A program made the position numbers and the translations under genes. A stretch of 64,000 nt of DNA from Candidatus Nanohalarchaeota archaeon (GTDB lineage: Archaea > Nanohalarchaeota > Nanosalinia > Nanosalinales > JAFCCC01). The notes beneath the pieces were generated by a model. That model saw only the letters and a program-made list of their open reading frames with translations, had not been told where the DNA came from and ran no database searches. Shown here piece after piece: positions 26,618 through 35,670 of this stretch. Positions within the stretch are counted from its first letter, which is position 1. Every line of letters begins with the position of its first letter. Location of the stretch: assembly GCA_017610385.1 (NCBI GenBank), contig JAFCCC010000003.1, positions 9,170-73,169 on the forward strand. The letters run 5' to 3'.

Positions 26618-28480
26618 ATGAAAGAACTTGAAGACTTAAAGAAGGAGTTACCTGCTGACGCAATGCTTGTTGAGGCATGTTATGAAGGATGTAATGTTGT
26701 TTTTTACACTAAAAATAAGAACTTCTTTATAAAAAACGAACAAGTTGTAAGGCAATTAGTTTCAAAGCTAAGAAAACGTGTTGAAATTAGACCTGCTTCT
26801 ACAATAACCACGGAACCAGACAAAGCCAAGATAAAAATTAAGAAAATTATTCCTACGGATGCGGGATTATCTGAATTAATTTTTCAACCAGAATTCGGTA
26901 AAGTTATTCTTAGAGCGAAAAAGCCTGGTTTAGTTATTGGTAGAAATGGCGAAACACTAGATAAAATTAAAAAAGAAACCTATTGGTTGCCTGTTGTTGA
27001 AAGAGTTCCCGCAATTGATTCTAAAATTGTGGATAAAGCAAGAGAATTAACTGTAGGAAATCCCTCCTTCAGAAAAAAGTTTTTGAATTCTGTAGGCAAG
27101 AAAATCAGATTAACTAAAAGCGTCGGAAACGAATGGGTAAGAATAACTGCGTTGGGGGGTTATAGAGAAGTAGGTAGATCTTGTACTTTGTTACAAACAA
27201 AAGGAAGCAAAGTCATGTTAGATTGCGGAACAGGATATGGTTCTAAAACATCTTATCCTTATTTGGATGCCCCTGAATTTAATTTACAAGATTTAGATGC
27301 AGTCATTATTTCTCACGCGCATTCAGATCACTGCATTTTTTTACCATATTTGTATGAATACGGGTATACTGGTCCAGTGTATTGTACAGAACCAACAAGA
27401 GATTTAATGATTTTAATGCAATTAGATTTTTTAGATGTTATTAAACGTGACGGCAGAAAAGCGCCATATTCTAGCCAAGCAATAAAAAAATCAATAGAAC
27501 ATTGTATTCCTTTAGGTTACGGAGAAGTTTCAGATATTACCGATGATATGCGTTTGACTTTGAATAATGCGGGACATATTCTAGGTTCAGCTTCTGCTCA
27601 TTTGCATATTGGAGAAGGATTGCATAATATAGTATATACCGGAGATATTAAATTCGGCAAATCTGAGTTATTAGACTCTGCAGATCCTAATTTTAATAGA
27701 GTTGAAACATTAATTTTGGATAGTACTTATGGAGCACAAAGAAATCCGATGCCACCAAAAAAGGAGTCTAATGCAGGATTTATTAAGTCTGTAAAAGATA
27801 CCTTAGATAAAAAAGGAAAAGTAATTGTTCCTGCTTTTTCTATTGGAAGATCTCAAGAAGCAATGTTAGTTTTGTATGATCACTTGGAACAATTCAATGT
27901 TCCTGTTTATTTAGATGGTATGATATGGGATGCAACTGCATTACATACTGCATATCCTGAATACTTATCCAAGTCTTTACAAAAAAGGATTTTTCATCAA
28001 GGAGAAAATCCGTTTTTATCTGAACATTTTAAAAGAGTCGGTAGTAGTACCGAAAGAGAAAATGTAATTAATGGTGAGTCTTGTATTGTGATTACTACGT
28101 CTGGTATGTTGTCTGGTGGACCAGTTTTATCTTATTTAGAAAGATTAGGCGAAGATTCTAAAAATAAATTAATATTTACAGGATATCAGGCTTCAGGAAC
28201 TCTTGGGAGAAAAATCCAGAGAGGGTGGAAAGAAATTCCAATCAATGGTAACAAAACAGTTCGGTTGAATCTAGAAATCGGAGCAGTTGAAGGATTTGGA
28301 GGACATAGTGATAGAGCTCAAACTATAAATTATGTTGGAAAATTAGGTAGCAGACCAAAGAAAATCATTTGTCAACATGGCGATGATGCAGCAACCTTTA
28401 ATTTAGCTTCCACGTTACACAAAATTTATAACGTAGACACGTGTGCACCACAGAATCTAGAAACAGTGAGATTAGTCTAA
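26618..28480 (+). CDS. fttA: aCPSF1/FttA beta-CASP ribonuclease, transcription terminator
   Basis: The 620-aa protein has N-terminal KH domains (GLVIGRNGETLDKI, about residue 110), a metallo-beta-lactamase domain with HAHSDH (about 235-240), and a beta-CASP domain with VPAFSIGRSQE and a final GHSDR / CQHG histidine set. The family (aCPSF1, FttA) cleaves nascent RNA and drives general transcription termination in archaea. It follows psmB by 34 bp and is probably co-transcribed. Confidence 0.95.
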   Translation: MKELEDLKKELPADAMLVEACYEGCNVVFYTKNKNFFIKNEQVVRQLVSKLRKRVEIRPASTITTEPDKAKIKIKKIIPTDAGLSELIFQPEFGKVILRAKKPGLVIGRNGETLDKIKKETYWLPVVERVPAIDSKIVDKARELTVGNPSFRKKFLNSVGKKIRLTKSVGNEWVRITALGGYREVGRSCTLLQTKGSKVMLDCGTGYGSKTSYPYLDAPEFNLQDLDAVIISHAHSDHCIFLPYLYEYGYTGPVYCTEPTRDLMILMQLDFLDVIKRDGRKAPYSSQAIKKSIEHCIPLGYGEVSDITDDMRLTLNNAGHILGSASAHLHIGEGLHNIVYTGDIKFGKSELLDSADPNFNRVETLILDSTYGAQRNPMPPKKESNAGFIKSVKDTLDKKGKVIVPAFSIGRSQEAMLVLYDHLEQFNVPVYLDGMIWDATALHTAYPEYLSKSLQKRIFHQGENPFLSEHFKRVGSSTERENVINGESCIVITTSGMLSGGPVLSYLERLGEDSKNKLIFTGYQASGTLGRKIQRGWKEIPINGNKTVRLNLEIGAVEGFGGHSDRAQTINYVGKLGSRPKKIICQHGDDAATFNLASTLHKIYNVDTCAPQNLETVRLV

Positions 28481-28528
28481 TTCTTTTAGAAAGAAACGCT
28501 AGAATACAAAAAATAATTTAGGGTAAAA

Positions 28529-28876
28529 TCACCTATGAACTCTGGCAAAAGATGGGCATGCAACAATCCAATCTTCGTCAACACCCGCAATATCTCCATT
28601 CAGTGCAGAAACAGTCTTCTTTAATCTATCAATTGCTCTTTTTAAATCAGTCATATCCTTGTCTTTTAATGGTTTGATCTTAATCCAAACGATATTATTC
28701 TCTCTTAACATATTTTGAACACGTTCGACATCACCAAATTCATTTAAAGTAGCAACTCGGATTTTAACAGTCTTTTCTCCACTATCTGTTACTGCATCTA
28801 ATTCCACATATTCTTCTTCATTAGAATCATATTCCCTAGAAGCTTTTGAGGTGCCAGTTAACCATTTTAAACCCAT
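28529..28876 (-). CDS. sepF: SepF-like cell division protein
   Basis: The 115-aa protein fits archaeal SepF: an N-terminal segment expected to bind membrane, then the alpha/beta core with KIRVATLNEFGDVERVQNML and IAGVDEDWIVACP. SepF anchors FtsZ to the membrane in archaea lacking FtsA. ftsZ is at 42682-43740 in this window, which supports the assignment. It is the last gene of the exosome-L37Ae-RpoP operon and ends with TGA. Confidence 0.78.
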   Translation of the reverse strand: MGLKWLTGTSKASREYDSNEEEYVELDAVTDSGEKTVKIRVATLNEFGDVERVQNMLRENNIVWIKIKPLKDKDMTDLKRAIDRLKKTVSALNGDIAGVDEDWIVACPSFARVHR

Positions 28877-28932
28877 CGAAAATCACTAATAATCTAATTA
28901 TTTCGAACATATTTAATATTATTGTTTAGTTA

Positions 28933-29172
28933 CTATACCGTCTCTAATAAAGACGCTATACTCCAAATTTCTGTTCTAGAATATTGTGTTAAATTTGGAT
29001 CATTACTAGCATCATCTAAAATAGAAATAACAGTATTTACTCTGACTGAAACTTCCTCTGTTTCATCCTTTAATGAGATTAAGGCTTCTTTCATCATTTT
29101 CTTTACGTTGCTTGGAACTGCTCGGTCTTCGCAAAGTAAATCCAATTTTTCAGTAATGATTTGTACAGTCAT
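28933..29172 (-). CDS. UPF0147 family protein
   Basis: The 79-aa helical protein has the family pattern DRAVPSNVKKMMKEALISL and SVRVNTVISILDDASNDPNL. The family is conserved in archaea and commonly lies beside prefoldin beta and exosome genes, as here; its function is unknown. A TTGAGG site precedes the ATG. Confidence 0.85.
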   Translation of the reverse strand: MTVQIITEKLDLLCEDRAVPSNVKKMMKEALISLKDETEEVSVRVNTVISILDDASNDPNLTQYSRTEIWSIASLLETV

Positions 29173-29193
29173 TTTAATTTTCCTCAGTTCTAC

Positions 29194-29487
29194 TTAGCTA
29201 TCGTTTTTTAATTTATCTTGCAATTGTTTTTCTCTTAATTCAAGTGATTTGATTTTAGAATCAAAATCTTCTACTTGATCTTTTAGTTCTTTAGATATTT
29301 CTATATAATTCTTTTTAATTATTAACATTCCTATTGCTTTGTAGATTTCATCTTTTTCTTTTATAGAATTTAAAGATTCCTCTAATTCTGCTTTTTGGAC
29401 TTTCAAATTTTCTTTTTGTAATAGAATGTTTTGTACTTGTTGATTTAATAGCTGAATATGCATTGTTTTTTGTTCGTCATTTTTCAT
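29194..29487 (-). CDS. pfdB: prefoldin beta subunit
   Basis: The 97-aa protein consists of two long coiled-coil helices flanking a short beta-hairpin region (DEIYKAIGMLIIKK), the prefoldin beta signature. Prefoldin delivers unfolded proteins to the thermosome, encoded at 14980-16623. The ATG at 29487 (MKNDEQ) is chosen; the frame can be read from a TTG at 29496. It follows pcc1 with almost no gap. Confidence 0.88.
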   Translation of the reverse strand: MKNDEQKTMHIQLLNQQVQNILLQKENLKVQKAELEESLNSIKEKDEIYKAIGMLIIKKNYIEISKELKDQVEDFDSKIKSLELREKQLQDKLKNDS

Positions 29488-29488
29488 T

Positions 29489-29698
29489 TTAATCAAATTC
29501 CATAATTTTTGAGCTCATTTTTGCTAATCTAATTGCCGTGTTAACATATGCCCGTAACAAGGAAAGAGTTTCACTTTTAGTTTCTATTATAATTTTATTT
29601 TTTTTAACTGTGATTCTATGTGATTCTAAACTTGGTTGAATTGCCTTTGCAATTTGCCCAGCATTTTTCACATCTAATTCTATTTTAGCAATATGCAT
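29489..29698 (-). CDS. pcc1: KEOPS complex subunit Pcc1
   Basis: The 69-aa protein shows the compact Pcc1 pattern: a beta strand, AKAIQPSLESH, a second strand pair KKNKIIIETKSET, and a long helix LRAYVNTAIRLAKMSSKIMEF. Pcc1 dimerises the KEOPS complex that makes t6A37 on ANN-reading tRNAs, which would include the tRNA-Thr and tRNA-Ile(UAU) of this window. It lies between rpoP and pfdB, a common archaeal order. Confidence 0.85.
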   Translation of the reverse strand: MHIAKIELDVKNAGQIAKAIQPSLESHRITVKKNKIIIETKSETLSLLRAYVNTAIRLAKMSSKIMEFD

Positions 29699-29700
29699 AA

Positions 29701-29841
29701 TTATCTTGCTTTAATTGTTTTAGCTATTTCAGGTCTTTTTTTAAGTAATATTCTTCCTGAACAGTTTGGGCAAATTATTCGATCCACCTTCGGATCAATT
29801 TCGATTTCTTTTTCACATTTCGCACAAATATATCCTGCCAT
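29701..29841 (-). CDS. rpoP: DNA-directed RNA polymerase subunit P
   Basis: The 46-aa protein begins MAGYICAKCEKEIEID. It has one zinc ribbon made of CAKC and CPNC, then the family ending RILLKKRPEIAKTIKAR. This is archaeal RpoP, the homologue of eukaryotic Rpb12. It starts one base before the L37Ae stop and ends two bases before the pcc1 start, so it is part of the operon. Confidence 0.93.
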   Translation of the reverse strand: MAGYICAKCEKEIEIDPKVDRIICPNCSGRILLKKRPEIAKTIKAR

Positions 29842-29842
29842 T

Positions 29843-30091
29843 TTATGCCTCCCTATGTAATCTAGCTAGTAATTTTTCTGAACCAGTATCCACCTGATAT
29901 GCCCCGCCAATCATTTTGGCACCACAAGACTTACAAATCCAAATGCCTGCAGCATATCTTTTAAACGCCAACTTTCCGCATTTTGGACATTTCTTTTTTG
30001 AGTTCTGTAACTTACTTACCGTAATAACAGCATCTCTAACTTTTTTCCCATACTTAGATCCAAACCGTCCAGCACCTTTCTTTTTTGCCAT
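29843..30091 (-). CDS. rpl37ae: 50S ribosomal protein L37Ae
   Basis: The 82-aa zinc-ribbon ribosomal protein has CPKCGK and CKSCGA cysteine pairs and the family's GAYQVDTGS ending. The ATG at 30091 (MAKKKGAGRFGSKYG) gives the normal start, immediately after the rrp42 stop. The order exosome-L37Ae-RpoP is conserved in archaea. Confidence 0.95.
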   Translation of the reverse strand: MAKKKGAGRFGSKYGKKVRDAVITVSKLQNSKKKCPKCGKLAFKRYAAGIWICKSCGAKMIGGAYQVDTGSEKLLARLHREA

Positions 30092-30095
30092 AATC

Positions 30096-30893
30096 TCACT
30101 TATCAATCTTTATGTTTTTAAGTTTTTTCCTTATTATCTTGCTCTGATCTGAACTTTTTTTCATTAAATCTAGAATTTCATCTTTCGTTATTGGCTCAGA
30201 ACCACCCTTTTGCATTGCACAAATATTTCCGTTTTCTTTAAATGCAAAGGTTAATCTTGAGTCCACAAGTTCTTCTTCCTCTGCATTAGGATCAAAAACT
30301 ATTTTTCCACTAATTTTTCTCGCAGTAATTGAAATTGGAACTTCATTTAACTCTAGTTTTCCAGAATACTTTTCGAAATCGATTTTTTCCGTTTTTAAAT
30401 CATATGTTGGAATTTTAGTATTCATTAATGCTACAACAGCACCCAGTGCTGCGGCATCAAAGAGATTTCCGTCATAATCTAATATCTGAATATCTAAAAA
30501 TACCAGCCAAACTGCTTCGCGTTCTTTAATACATAGAGCTTTTGTATTAATCATTTTTGATTCTCTAATGCCTCTATCAACAACACGAGCTAATTCAATT
30601 GCTGCTTCTCTTGGTGGCCCAGATTCAAATTCTGGAGCCGCAATAGGAGATAACTCCGCACCAGTCATTAATACTCCTTCATCAGGACTGTCTTGATATG
30701 GTTTACCAACACCCATTTTTACCCCAACCAAAACCTTTGTTTTTCCTATTTTTACTAGTGCACAACCTTCTGGATTTTTGTTAATATAATTCGGAATAAT
30801 TTCAATATCTCTAAATTCCTCTAATTTTCTGCCATCTAATCTTATTCCTTTTTGAATGGAATTGATAATAACACTTTTATTTATCTTCATCAT
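30096..30893 (-). CDS. rrp42: exosome core subunit Rrp42
   Basis: The 265-aa RNase PH-like subunit forms the exosome ring with Rrp41 but lacks phosphorolytic residues of its own. Recognisable segments are GIRLDGRKLEEFRDIEI, TKVLVGVKMGVG and SPDEGVLMTGAELSP. Its ATG overlaps the end of rrp41 (the sequence AAAATGATG carries both). Confidence 0.95.
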   Translation of the reverse strand: MMKINKSVIINSIQKGIRLDGRKLEEFRDIEIIPNYINKNPEGCALVKIGKTKVLVGVKMGVGKPYQDSPDEGVLMTGAELSPIAAPEFESGPPREAAIELARVVDRGIRESKMINTKALCIKEREAVWLVFLDIQILDYDGNLFDAAALGAVVALMNTKIPTYDLKTEKIDFEKYSGKLELNEVPISITARKISGKIVFDPNAEEEELVDSRLTFAFKENGNICAMQKGGSEPITKDEILDLMKKSSDQSKIIRKKLKNIKIDK

Positions 30894-31618
30894 TTTTGAT
30901 CACCTACTTTATACGTATTTTTTAATACGTTCTTTTGCTGATCGAATAATATCTTACAACCTTTCTGCGCGAGATCTAAAGCGGGTTTCATTTCTTTTTG
31001 ATTAAGATCCCCATCCAGTTGTAATAAGGTAATTTCGTCGCCTCCGTTTATCATCGCAATCGGAAAATCAGCACCACCATAAGAATCTTCTGCTCCCGCA
31101 ACATCTAAAATTAATTTATCCTGAATTTTACCAACTGCGCAAGCAGAAATTAAACCTTTCATTGGAATTCCTGCATCAGCTAATGCTAATGATGCTGCAG
31201 TTAATCCAGTTACTCTTGTAGATGCATTTGCTTGTATAACTTCAATTTCAATTTGAATATCTGCTCTTGGAAATTCTTCTAAAAATATAATTGGTTCCAA
31301 TGCTTTTTTAATTACCAATCCGATTTCAATTGATCTTCTGTTTGGTCCTGGTCTGCACCTATCTGTTGTTGAAAATGGCAACATTTGATACCTAACACTT
31401 AAAACCGCTTTTTTAGGTTGTTGTCTGTGTTGAGGATGTAATTTAGTTGGTCCGTAAACCGCGGCTATAACCTTTGTTTCTCCTAGTTCAATTGCTGCTG
31501 AACCATCTGCCCGGTCTAAAACCCCTAGTTCCATTTTTAATGGTCTCATTTCTTCCATATCGCGACCATCTAGTCTTTTTCCATTTTTTATTAATTTAAT
31601 ATCTAATCCCTTTGCCAT
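30890..31618 (-). CDS. rrp41: exosome catalytic subunit Rrp41
   Basis: The 242-aa RNase PH-type phosphorolytic subunit has RLDGRDMEEMRPLKME, the arginine pair RCRPGPNRRS for RNA and phosphate binding, and the catalytic Asp region in SYGGADFPIAM. It degrades and tails RNA 3' ends together with Rrp42 and the Rrp4 cap. Confidence 0.96.
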   Translation of the reverse strand: MAKGLDIKLIKNGKRLDGRDMEEMRPLKMELGVLDRADGSAAIELGETKVIAAVYGPTKLHPQHRQQPKKAVLSVRYQMLPFSTTDRCRPGPNRRSIEIGLVIKKALEPIIFLEEFPRADIQIEIEVIQANASTRVTGLTAASLALADAGIPMKGLISACAVGKIQDKLILDVAGAEDSYGGADFPIAMINGGDEITLLQLDGDLNQKEMKPALDLAQKGCKILFDQQKNVLKNTYKVGDQK

Positions 31619-32311
31619 TTATTTCACCTTTTTTGATTCCTCATCTAACCAATGAGTTATTTTATCTGTTAAACCAGAAGTATGTGCTTCAGCTTCAACC
31701 TTTTTAATGGCCCGAACTGCCAATTCTTCGTTATTTCCTTTTAACCACACTCTTCCATTTTGACCCACAATAATTACACAACCAGTCTTGTCTTTTATTG
31801 TACCAACCATTGTACCACTTTTACCAATTAATCTGGGAACCTTTGTATGAGAAATTTCAATTATTCGTCCTCCAATTAACTTCTTGGCTCTTCTATCTTT
31901 CATAGTTAATTGAACATCTTTCGTTTGTGTTACTTTTTTAATTTTTACAACAATCGTGTCGTCTATATCGTAGAAATCCTCTAAAGATTTCTCATTTAAA
32001 TCAATAAACTCTTCAGTTCCCTCACTCAATGGCAAAATTCCTTCATATGGTGAATTTAAATCCACCTGCCAAATCGCGTGAGATACCCTACTAATGTAAC
32101 CAATAACAAAATCATTCTCTCGTGGAATGTATTTCCCTTTTAACGGAATTACTCTTACTAATCTATTATTCTTAAATTCTGCGACTCCCAAATATTTGGA
32201 GACAATTTTTTTATCATTTCTATAAGTTCCTGGTCCCGGCAAATAATCCATTCCCTCGAATAGAGCTTCACCAGGTATAACCAAACTTTTATCTTTTACT
32301 AATTCTGACAT
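31619..32311 (-). CDS. rrp4: exosome cap subunit Rrp4
   Basis: The 230-aa protein has an N-terminal domain, an S1 domain (about residues 65-140, VGYISRVSHAIWQVDL) and a KH domain (about 145-200, VPRLIGKSGTMVGTIKDKTG). It caps the exosome ring and binds substrate RNA. It is the first gene of the operon. The upstream psmA and SBDS genes that often open this operon in other archaea are not present here. Confidence 0.95.
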   Translation of the reverse strand: MSELVKDKSLVIPGEALFEGMDYLPGPGTYRNDKKIVSKYLGVAEFKNNRLVRVIPLKGKYIPRENDFVIGYISRVSHAIWQVDLNSPYEGILPLSEGTEEFIDLNEKSLEDFYDIDDTIVVKIKKVTQTKDVQLTMKDRRAKKLIGGRIIEISHTKVPRLIGKSGTMVGTIKDKTGCVIIVGQNGRVWLKGNNEELAVRAIKKVEAEAHTSGLTDKITHWLDEESKKVK

Positions 32312-32493
32312 ATTATCACTTTATTAAGAATCGAGGTTACCTAAAATCATTCTTTATCAACGGTCTGAACTCAATTCTATTTTTCCTTTTTCACTTACTA
32401 CTAAGAATCGAAAGCTTTATTAACGTAACGGCCAGCTTCGTTGATGTGCTTGTTGAAGTAATTTATAGTTTATTTTATTTTGTATGTGTATAA

Positions 32494-32845
32494 GTGAGGG
32501 GACTTTCGAAGGGCTGTTACCTAACAGCTGAAATGCCAGCTGGCACCAACAGCGAGTTAACTGAATGTTAACTCACTTCACTTTTTGCATAATTAAATAA
32601 AGAGTGCTTTATAAAGTGCGTATAGCCTAAAGCGTTGATTAACTTGACCGGAAAATATAATTTAAGGTTAAGTTAGCCCAATCACGTTAATCAATTAACC
32701 GGTTTCGCGGTTAATTTTGCTTGAGCTTTTACTAAAAAGCTCACGCGTTAACCGATTTCCCGGTTACTTTTGTGAAGGGAACTTCTGAAGGAACGTCGCA
32801 TAAAGTGCTGCCTGATTTTGCAGGCATCCGAGCGCTCGGAGTTAA
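32494..32845. repeat. array of about ten hairpins between rrp4 and lig
   Basis: Within a 570-bp gene-free gap, consecutive inverted repeats are visible: GCTGTTA/TAACAGC (32513-32528), GCCAGCTGGC (32535-32544), GAGTTAAC/GTTAACTC (32554-32574), TTGATTAAC/GTTAATCAA (32635-32694), AATTAACC/GGTTAATT (32693-32716), GAGCTTTT/AAAAGCTC (32723-32742), TAACCG/CGGTTA (32749-32766), GAAG/CTTC within 32772-32793, GCCTG/CAGGC (32810-32825), CCGAGCGCTCGG (32828-32839). Related modules occur at 17844-17935 and 54700-54842. No RNase P or SRP RNA core was recognised. Confidence 0.6.
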
Positions 32846-32882
32846 ACACAACTTTAATAGAATATACTTCTAAAAATTATTT

Positions 32883-34589
32883 ATGAAATATTCTAAATTA
32901 GCTAAAATTTATGAAAAATTAGAAAGTAATGGTTCAAGTTTAAAGAAAACAGAAATATTAGCTAATTTTTTAAAAGATAAGAATGCGGAAGTTTTAGATA
33001 AATTAATTCTTTTAGCAATGGGACGACCTTTTCCAGAATGGAGTGAACTTGATTTAGGAATTGCAGCTCAATTAATGATTGAAGCAATTTCAAAGGTAAG
33101 CGGTATTTCTAAAAAAAAGCTTAATAATTACTGGAGGGAACAAGGAGACTTAGGTTTAGTCGCTGAAAAAGTTTTACAAAATAAAACTCAAAGAACCTTA
33201 TTTTCCCGGTCTTTAAACATTGAAGAAGTTCACAGAAATTTTCAAAAAATTGCAGTAACAGAAGGTTTAAATTCACAATCTCGAAAAATTGCATACATTT
33301 CAGAGTTGTTGGCCAATGCAGAACCCTATGAAGCAAAATATCTTGTAAGAACGATTTTACAAACTCTACGAATTGGTGTAGGTTCGGGAGTTGTTCGAGA
33401 TGCCATTGTACAGGCATTTGATGTTGAAAAGGATTTAGTTGAAAGAGCCCACGAGGTTAGTAATGATTTTTCGAAAGTGGCAGTAATTGCAAAAGAAAAA
33501 GGAAATGAGGGATTAAAAAAAGTCAAAATGGAGCTTTTTAAGCCGGTTAGATCCATGGATGCTCAAAAAGTTAGAGATGTAGAAGAAGGATTCAAACGCG
33601 TTCAGAATAAAGATGGATTTTTGGTTGTAGAACATAAATTAGATGGAATGCGTTGCCAAATACATAAAAACAAAGATAAAATACGTATATTTACAAGACG
33701 CCTGGAAAATGTTACAAAACAGTTCCCAGAAATTACTAACTTTATTAGAGATCATGTTTCTGCTGAAAAATGTATTATAGATTCAGAACTTACTGCGTAT
33801 GATCCACAAACAGGGAATAACTTGCCTTTTCAAGAACTCTCAAAGCGCATTAAAAGAAAATATGATATTGAATTAATAGTAAAAGCGATTCCCGTTTTTA
33901 TCAACGCATTTGATCTCTTATTCTTAAATGGAAAAAATTTGATTACGAAACCATACAAAAAGAGATGGAATGAATTAAACGAGATTGTTGAAGAAAAAGA
34001 AAAAGAATTTGTTTTAGTTACTCATTTAGAAACAGATAAGCCCGAAAACGTTAAAAAATTTTACAAAAGATCTTTAGAACTTAAAAATGAGGGTATTATG
34101 TTCAAAAATCTAGATGCAGAGTATAAGCCTGGTTCTAGAGTTGGTCATATGGTTAAATTAAAGCCGATTATGGAAACATTGGATTTAATAATAGTTGAAG
34201 CCGAATGGGGTGAAGGAAAACGATCTAATTGGCTATCTTCTTTTAAATTAGCGTGTCAGAATGAAACAGGAACCCCCGTAACTATTGGTAAAATGGCTAC
34301 CGGATTGACAGAAGAACAATTTAGTGAAATAACAGAAAAACTAAAACCGCTAATTCTTGAAGAAAGTGGTCGAACAGTTAAGTTAAAACCTCAAATTGTG
34401 TTAGAGGTGGCTTATGAAGAGATTCAAAGAAGTCCAACTTATGAATCGAGGTTTGCATTGAGATTTCCTCGGTTAGTACAATTCAGAGACGATCTAAGCC
34501 CAGAAGAGATAGATGACATTAAAAAAGTGAAAAATTTGTATGATGCACAGAAGCAACACAGAAGTATGGGGGTTAAGAAACGCATTTAA
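32883..34589 (+). CDS. lig: ATP-dependent DNA ligase
   Basis: The 568-aa replicative ligase has an N-terminal DNA-binding domain, the adenylation motif EHKLDGMR with catalytic Lys (about residue 250), nucleotidyltransferase motifs including EGIMFKNLDAEYKPGSR, and an OB-fold ending in RFALRFPR. It seals Okazaki fragments. It begins just after the hairpin array, with an A/T-rich promoter-like stretch. Confidence 0.96.
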   Translation: MKYSKLAKIYEKLESNGSSLKKTEILANFLKDKNAEVLDKLILLAMGRPFPEWSELDLGIAAQLMIEAISKVSGISKKKLNNYWREQGDLGLVAEKVLQNKTQRTLFSRSLNIEEVHRNFQKIAVTEGLNSQSRKIAYISELLANAEPYEAKYLVRTILQTLRIGVGSGVVRDAIVQAFDVEKDLVERAHEVSNDFSKVAVIAKEKGNEGLKKVKMELFKPVRSMDAQKVRDVEEGFKRVQNKDGFLVVEHKLDGMRCQIHKNKDKIRIFTRRLENVTKQFPEITNFIRDHVSAEKCIIDSELTAYDPQTGNNLPFQELSKRIKRKYDIELIVKAIPVFINAFDLLFLNGKNLITKPYKKRWNELNEIVEEKEKEFVLVTHLETDKPENVKKFYKRSLELKNEGIMFKNLDAEYKPGSRVGHMVKLKPIMETLDLIIVEAEWGEGKRSNWLSSFKLACQNETGTPVTIGKMATGLTEEQFSEITEKLKPLILEESGRTVKLKPQIVLEVAYEEIQRSPTYESRFALRFPRLVQFRDDLSPEEIDDIKKVKNLYDAQKQHRSMGVKKRI

Positions 34590-34722
34590 AACTAAAAAGT
34601 AATAATATCAAAAGAACTAATTAATAATACAAGACATAGGAAAGGTTTATATCTAATGAATAACTTATTTTAATTAGGTCGAAACAGTAATAACGCTAAA
34701 AAATTTTTTGGTGAAATAAAAA

Positions 34723-35535
34723 ATGGTCGCTTCAAAAGAAACATTAGATGCATTAGGGTCCATTGGACTAAATATGTATCAAAGGAAGATTTATTCTGCC
34801 CTTTTAAGTCGGGGTGTTTCAACTGCAGGAGAATTAAGTGAAATGACTGGTGTTCCTAGGTCCAGATCCTATGATGTTCTAGAATCTCTGGCCGATATGG
34901 GCTTTGCAATTTTAAAACCATCTAAACCTAGAGAATATGTCGCAATTCCACCTTATGAAGCTTTGGAGAATGTAAAGGAACTACAAAAAGGAAAATTAAA
35001 AGATAAATTGGCTAAGATCGAAAAATTGAGAAACAGCGAAGCTGTTCAGGAGTTAAACATTTTATATAATGAAGGAGTCAGTTTAGTGGATCCAGCAGAT
35101 CTGTCTGGTGCTTTGAAAGGGCGTTATAATCTCTATCAGCATTTAGGAAATCTAATTAAGTCTGCTGAACAAGAAGTTAAATTGCTTACAACCGAAACCG
35201 GATTAAAAGAATTAGCAGAGAATTATTCAGATATTCTGAGTAAAGCAAAAGCAAGAGGGGTACGTATTAAAATTATTGCGCCGATTACATCGGAAAATAA
35301 AGAATCCTATTTAACTCTCAAAGACTTTGCGGATGTAAGATTACCTGAAAGAGAAAATTTAAGTAGAATCTCTATTATAGATGGAAAAAGAACAACAATG
35401 GCTTTAACACATGAGAAAGTACATCCAACTCAAGATACAGCTTTTTGGACAGATTCTTCTCATCTAGCTTCAGGAACCCTAAATCCACTATTTGATATGC
35501 TTTGGAATTCTGGAAAGATCCCTGAAAAACCTTAA
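34723..35535 (+). CDS. TrmB-family transcriptional regulator
   Basis: The 270-aa protein has an N-terminal winged helix of the TrmB type (LGSIGLNMYQRKIYSALLSRG, then a recognition helix), a coiled-coil dimerisation segment (about residues 85-115) and a C-terminal phospholipase D-like/TrmB regulatory domain (about 125-255). TrmB proteins often control sugar uptake and metabolism, but no such genes are nearby, so the ligand is unknown. GGTGAAAT precedes the ATG. Confidence 0.85.
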   Translation: MVASKETLDALGSIGLNMYQRKIYSALLSRGVSTAGELSEMTGVPRSRSYDVLESLADMGFAILKPSKPREYVAIPPYEALENVKELQKGKLKDKLAKIEKLRNSEAVQELNILYNEGVSLVDPADLSGALKGRYNLYQHLGNLIKSAEQEVKLLTTETGLKELAENYSDILSKAKARGVRIKIIAPITSENKESYLTLKDFADVRLPERENLSRISIIDGKRTTMALTHEKVHPTQDTAFWTDSSHLASGTLNPLFDMLWNSGKIPEKP

Positions 35536-35670
35536 AAAGTTTTCGGGGGAAACTATTTTATTCTAATTACCTAAATCAGACTAAAATTGATTATTTCAGT
35601 TTTAGAACTCAATCTAAAAACGAGTTTATTTTAATAGCTCAAATCAAATTATATTTCCTAGAGTGATTTC

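Noticed and set aside
32494-32845. RNase P RNA or SRP RNA
   Set aside because: A GTGAGGGGACTTTC segment resembles the start of an RNase P core, but the other universally conserved regions and the SRP helix 8 motif were not found.
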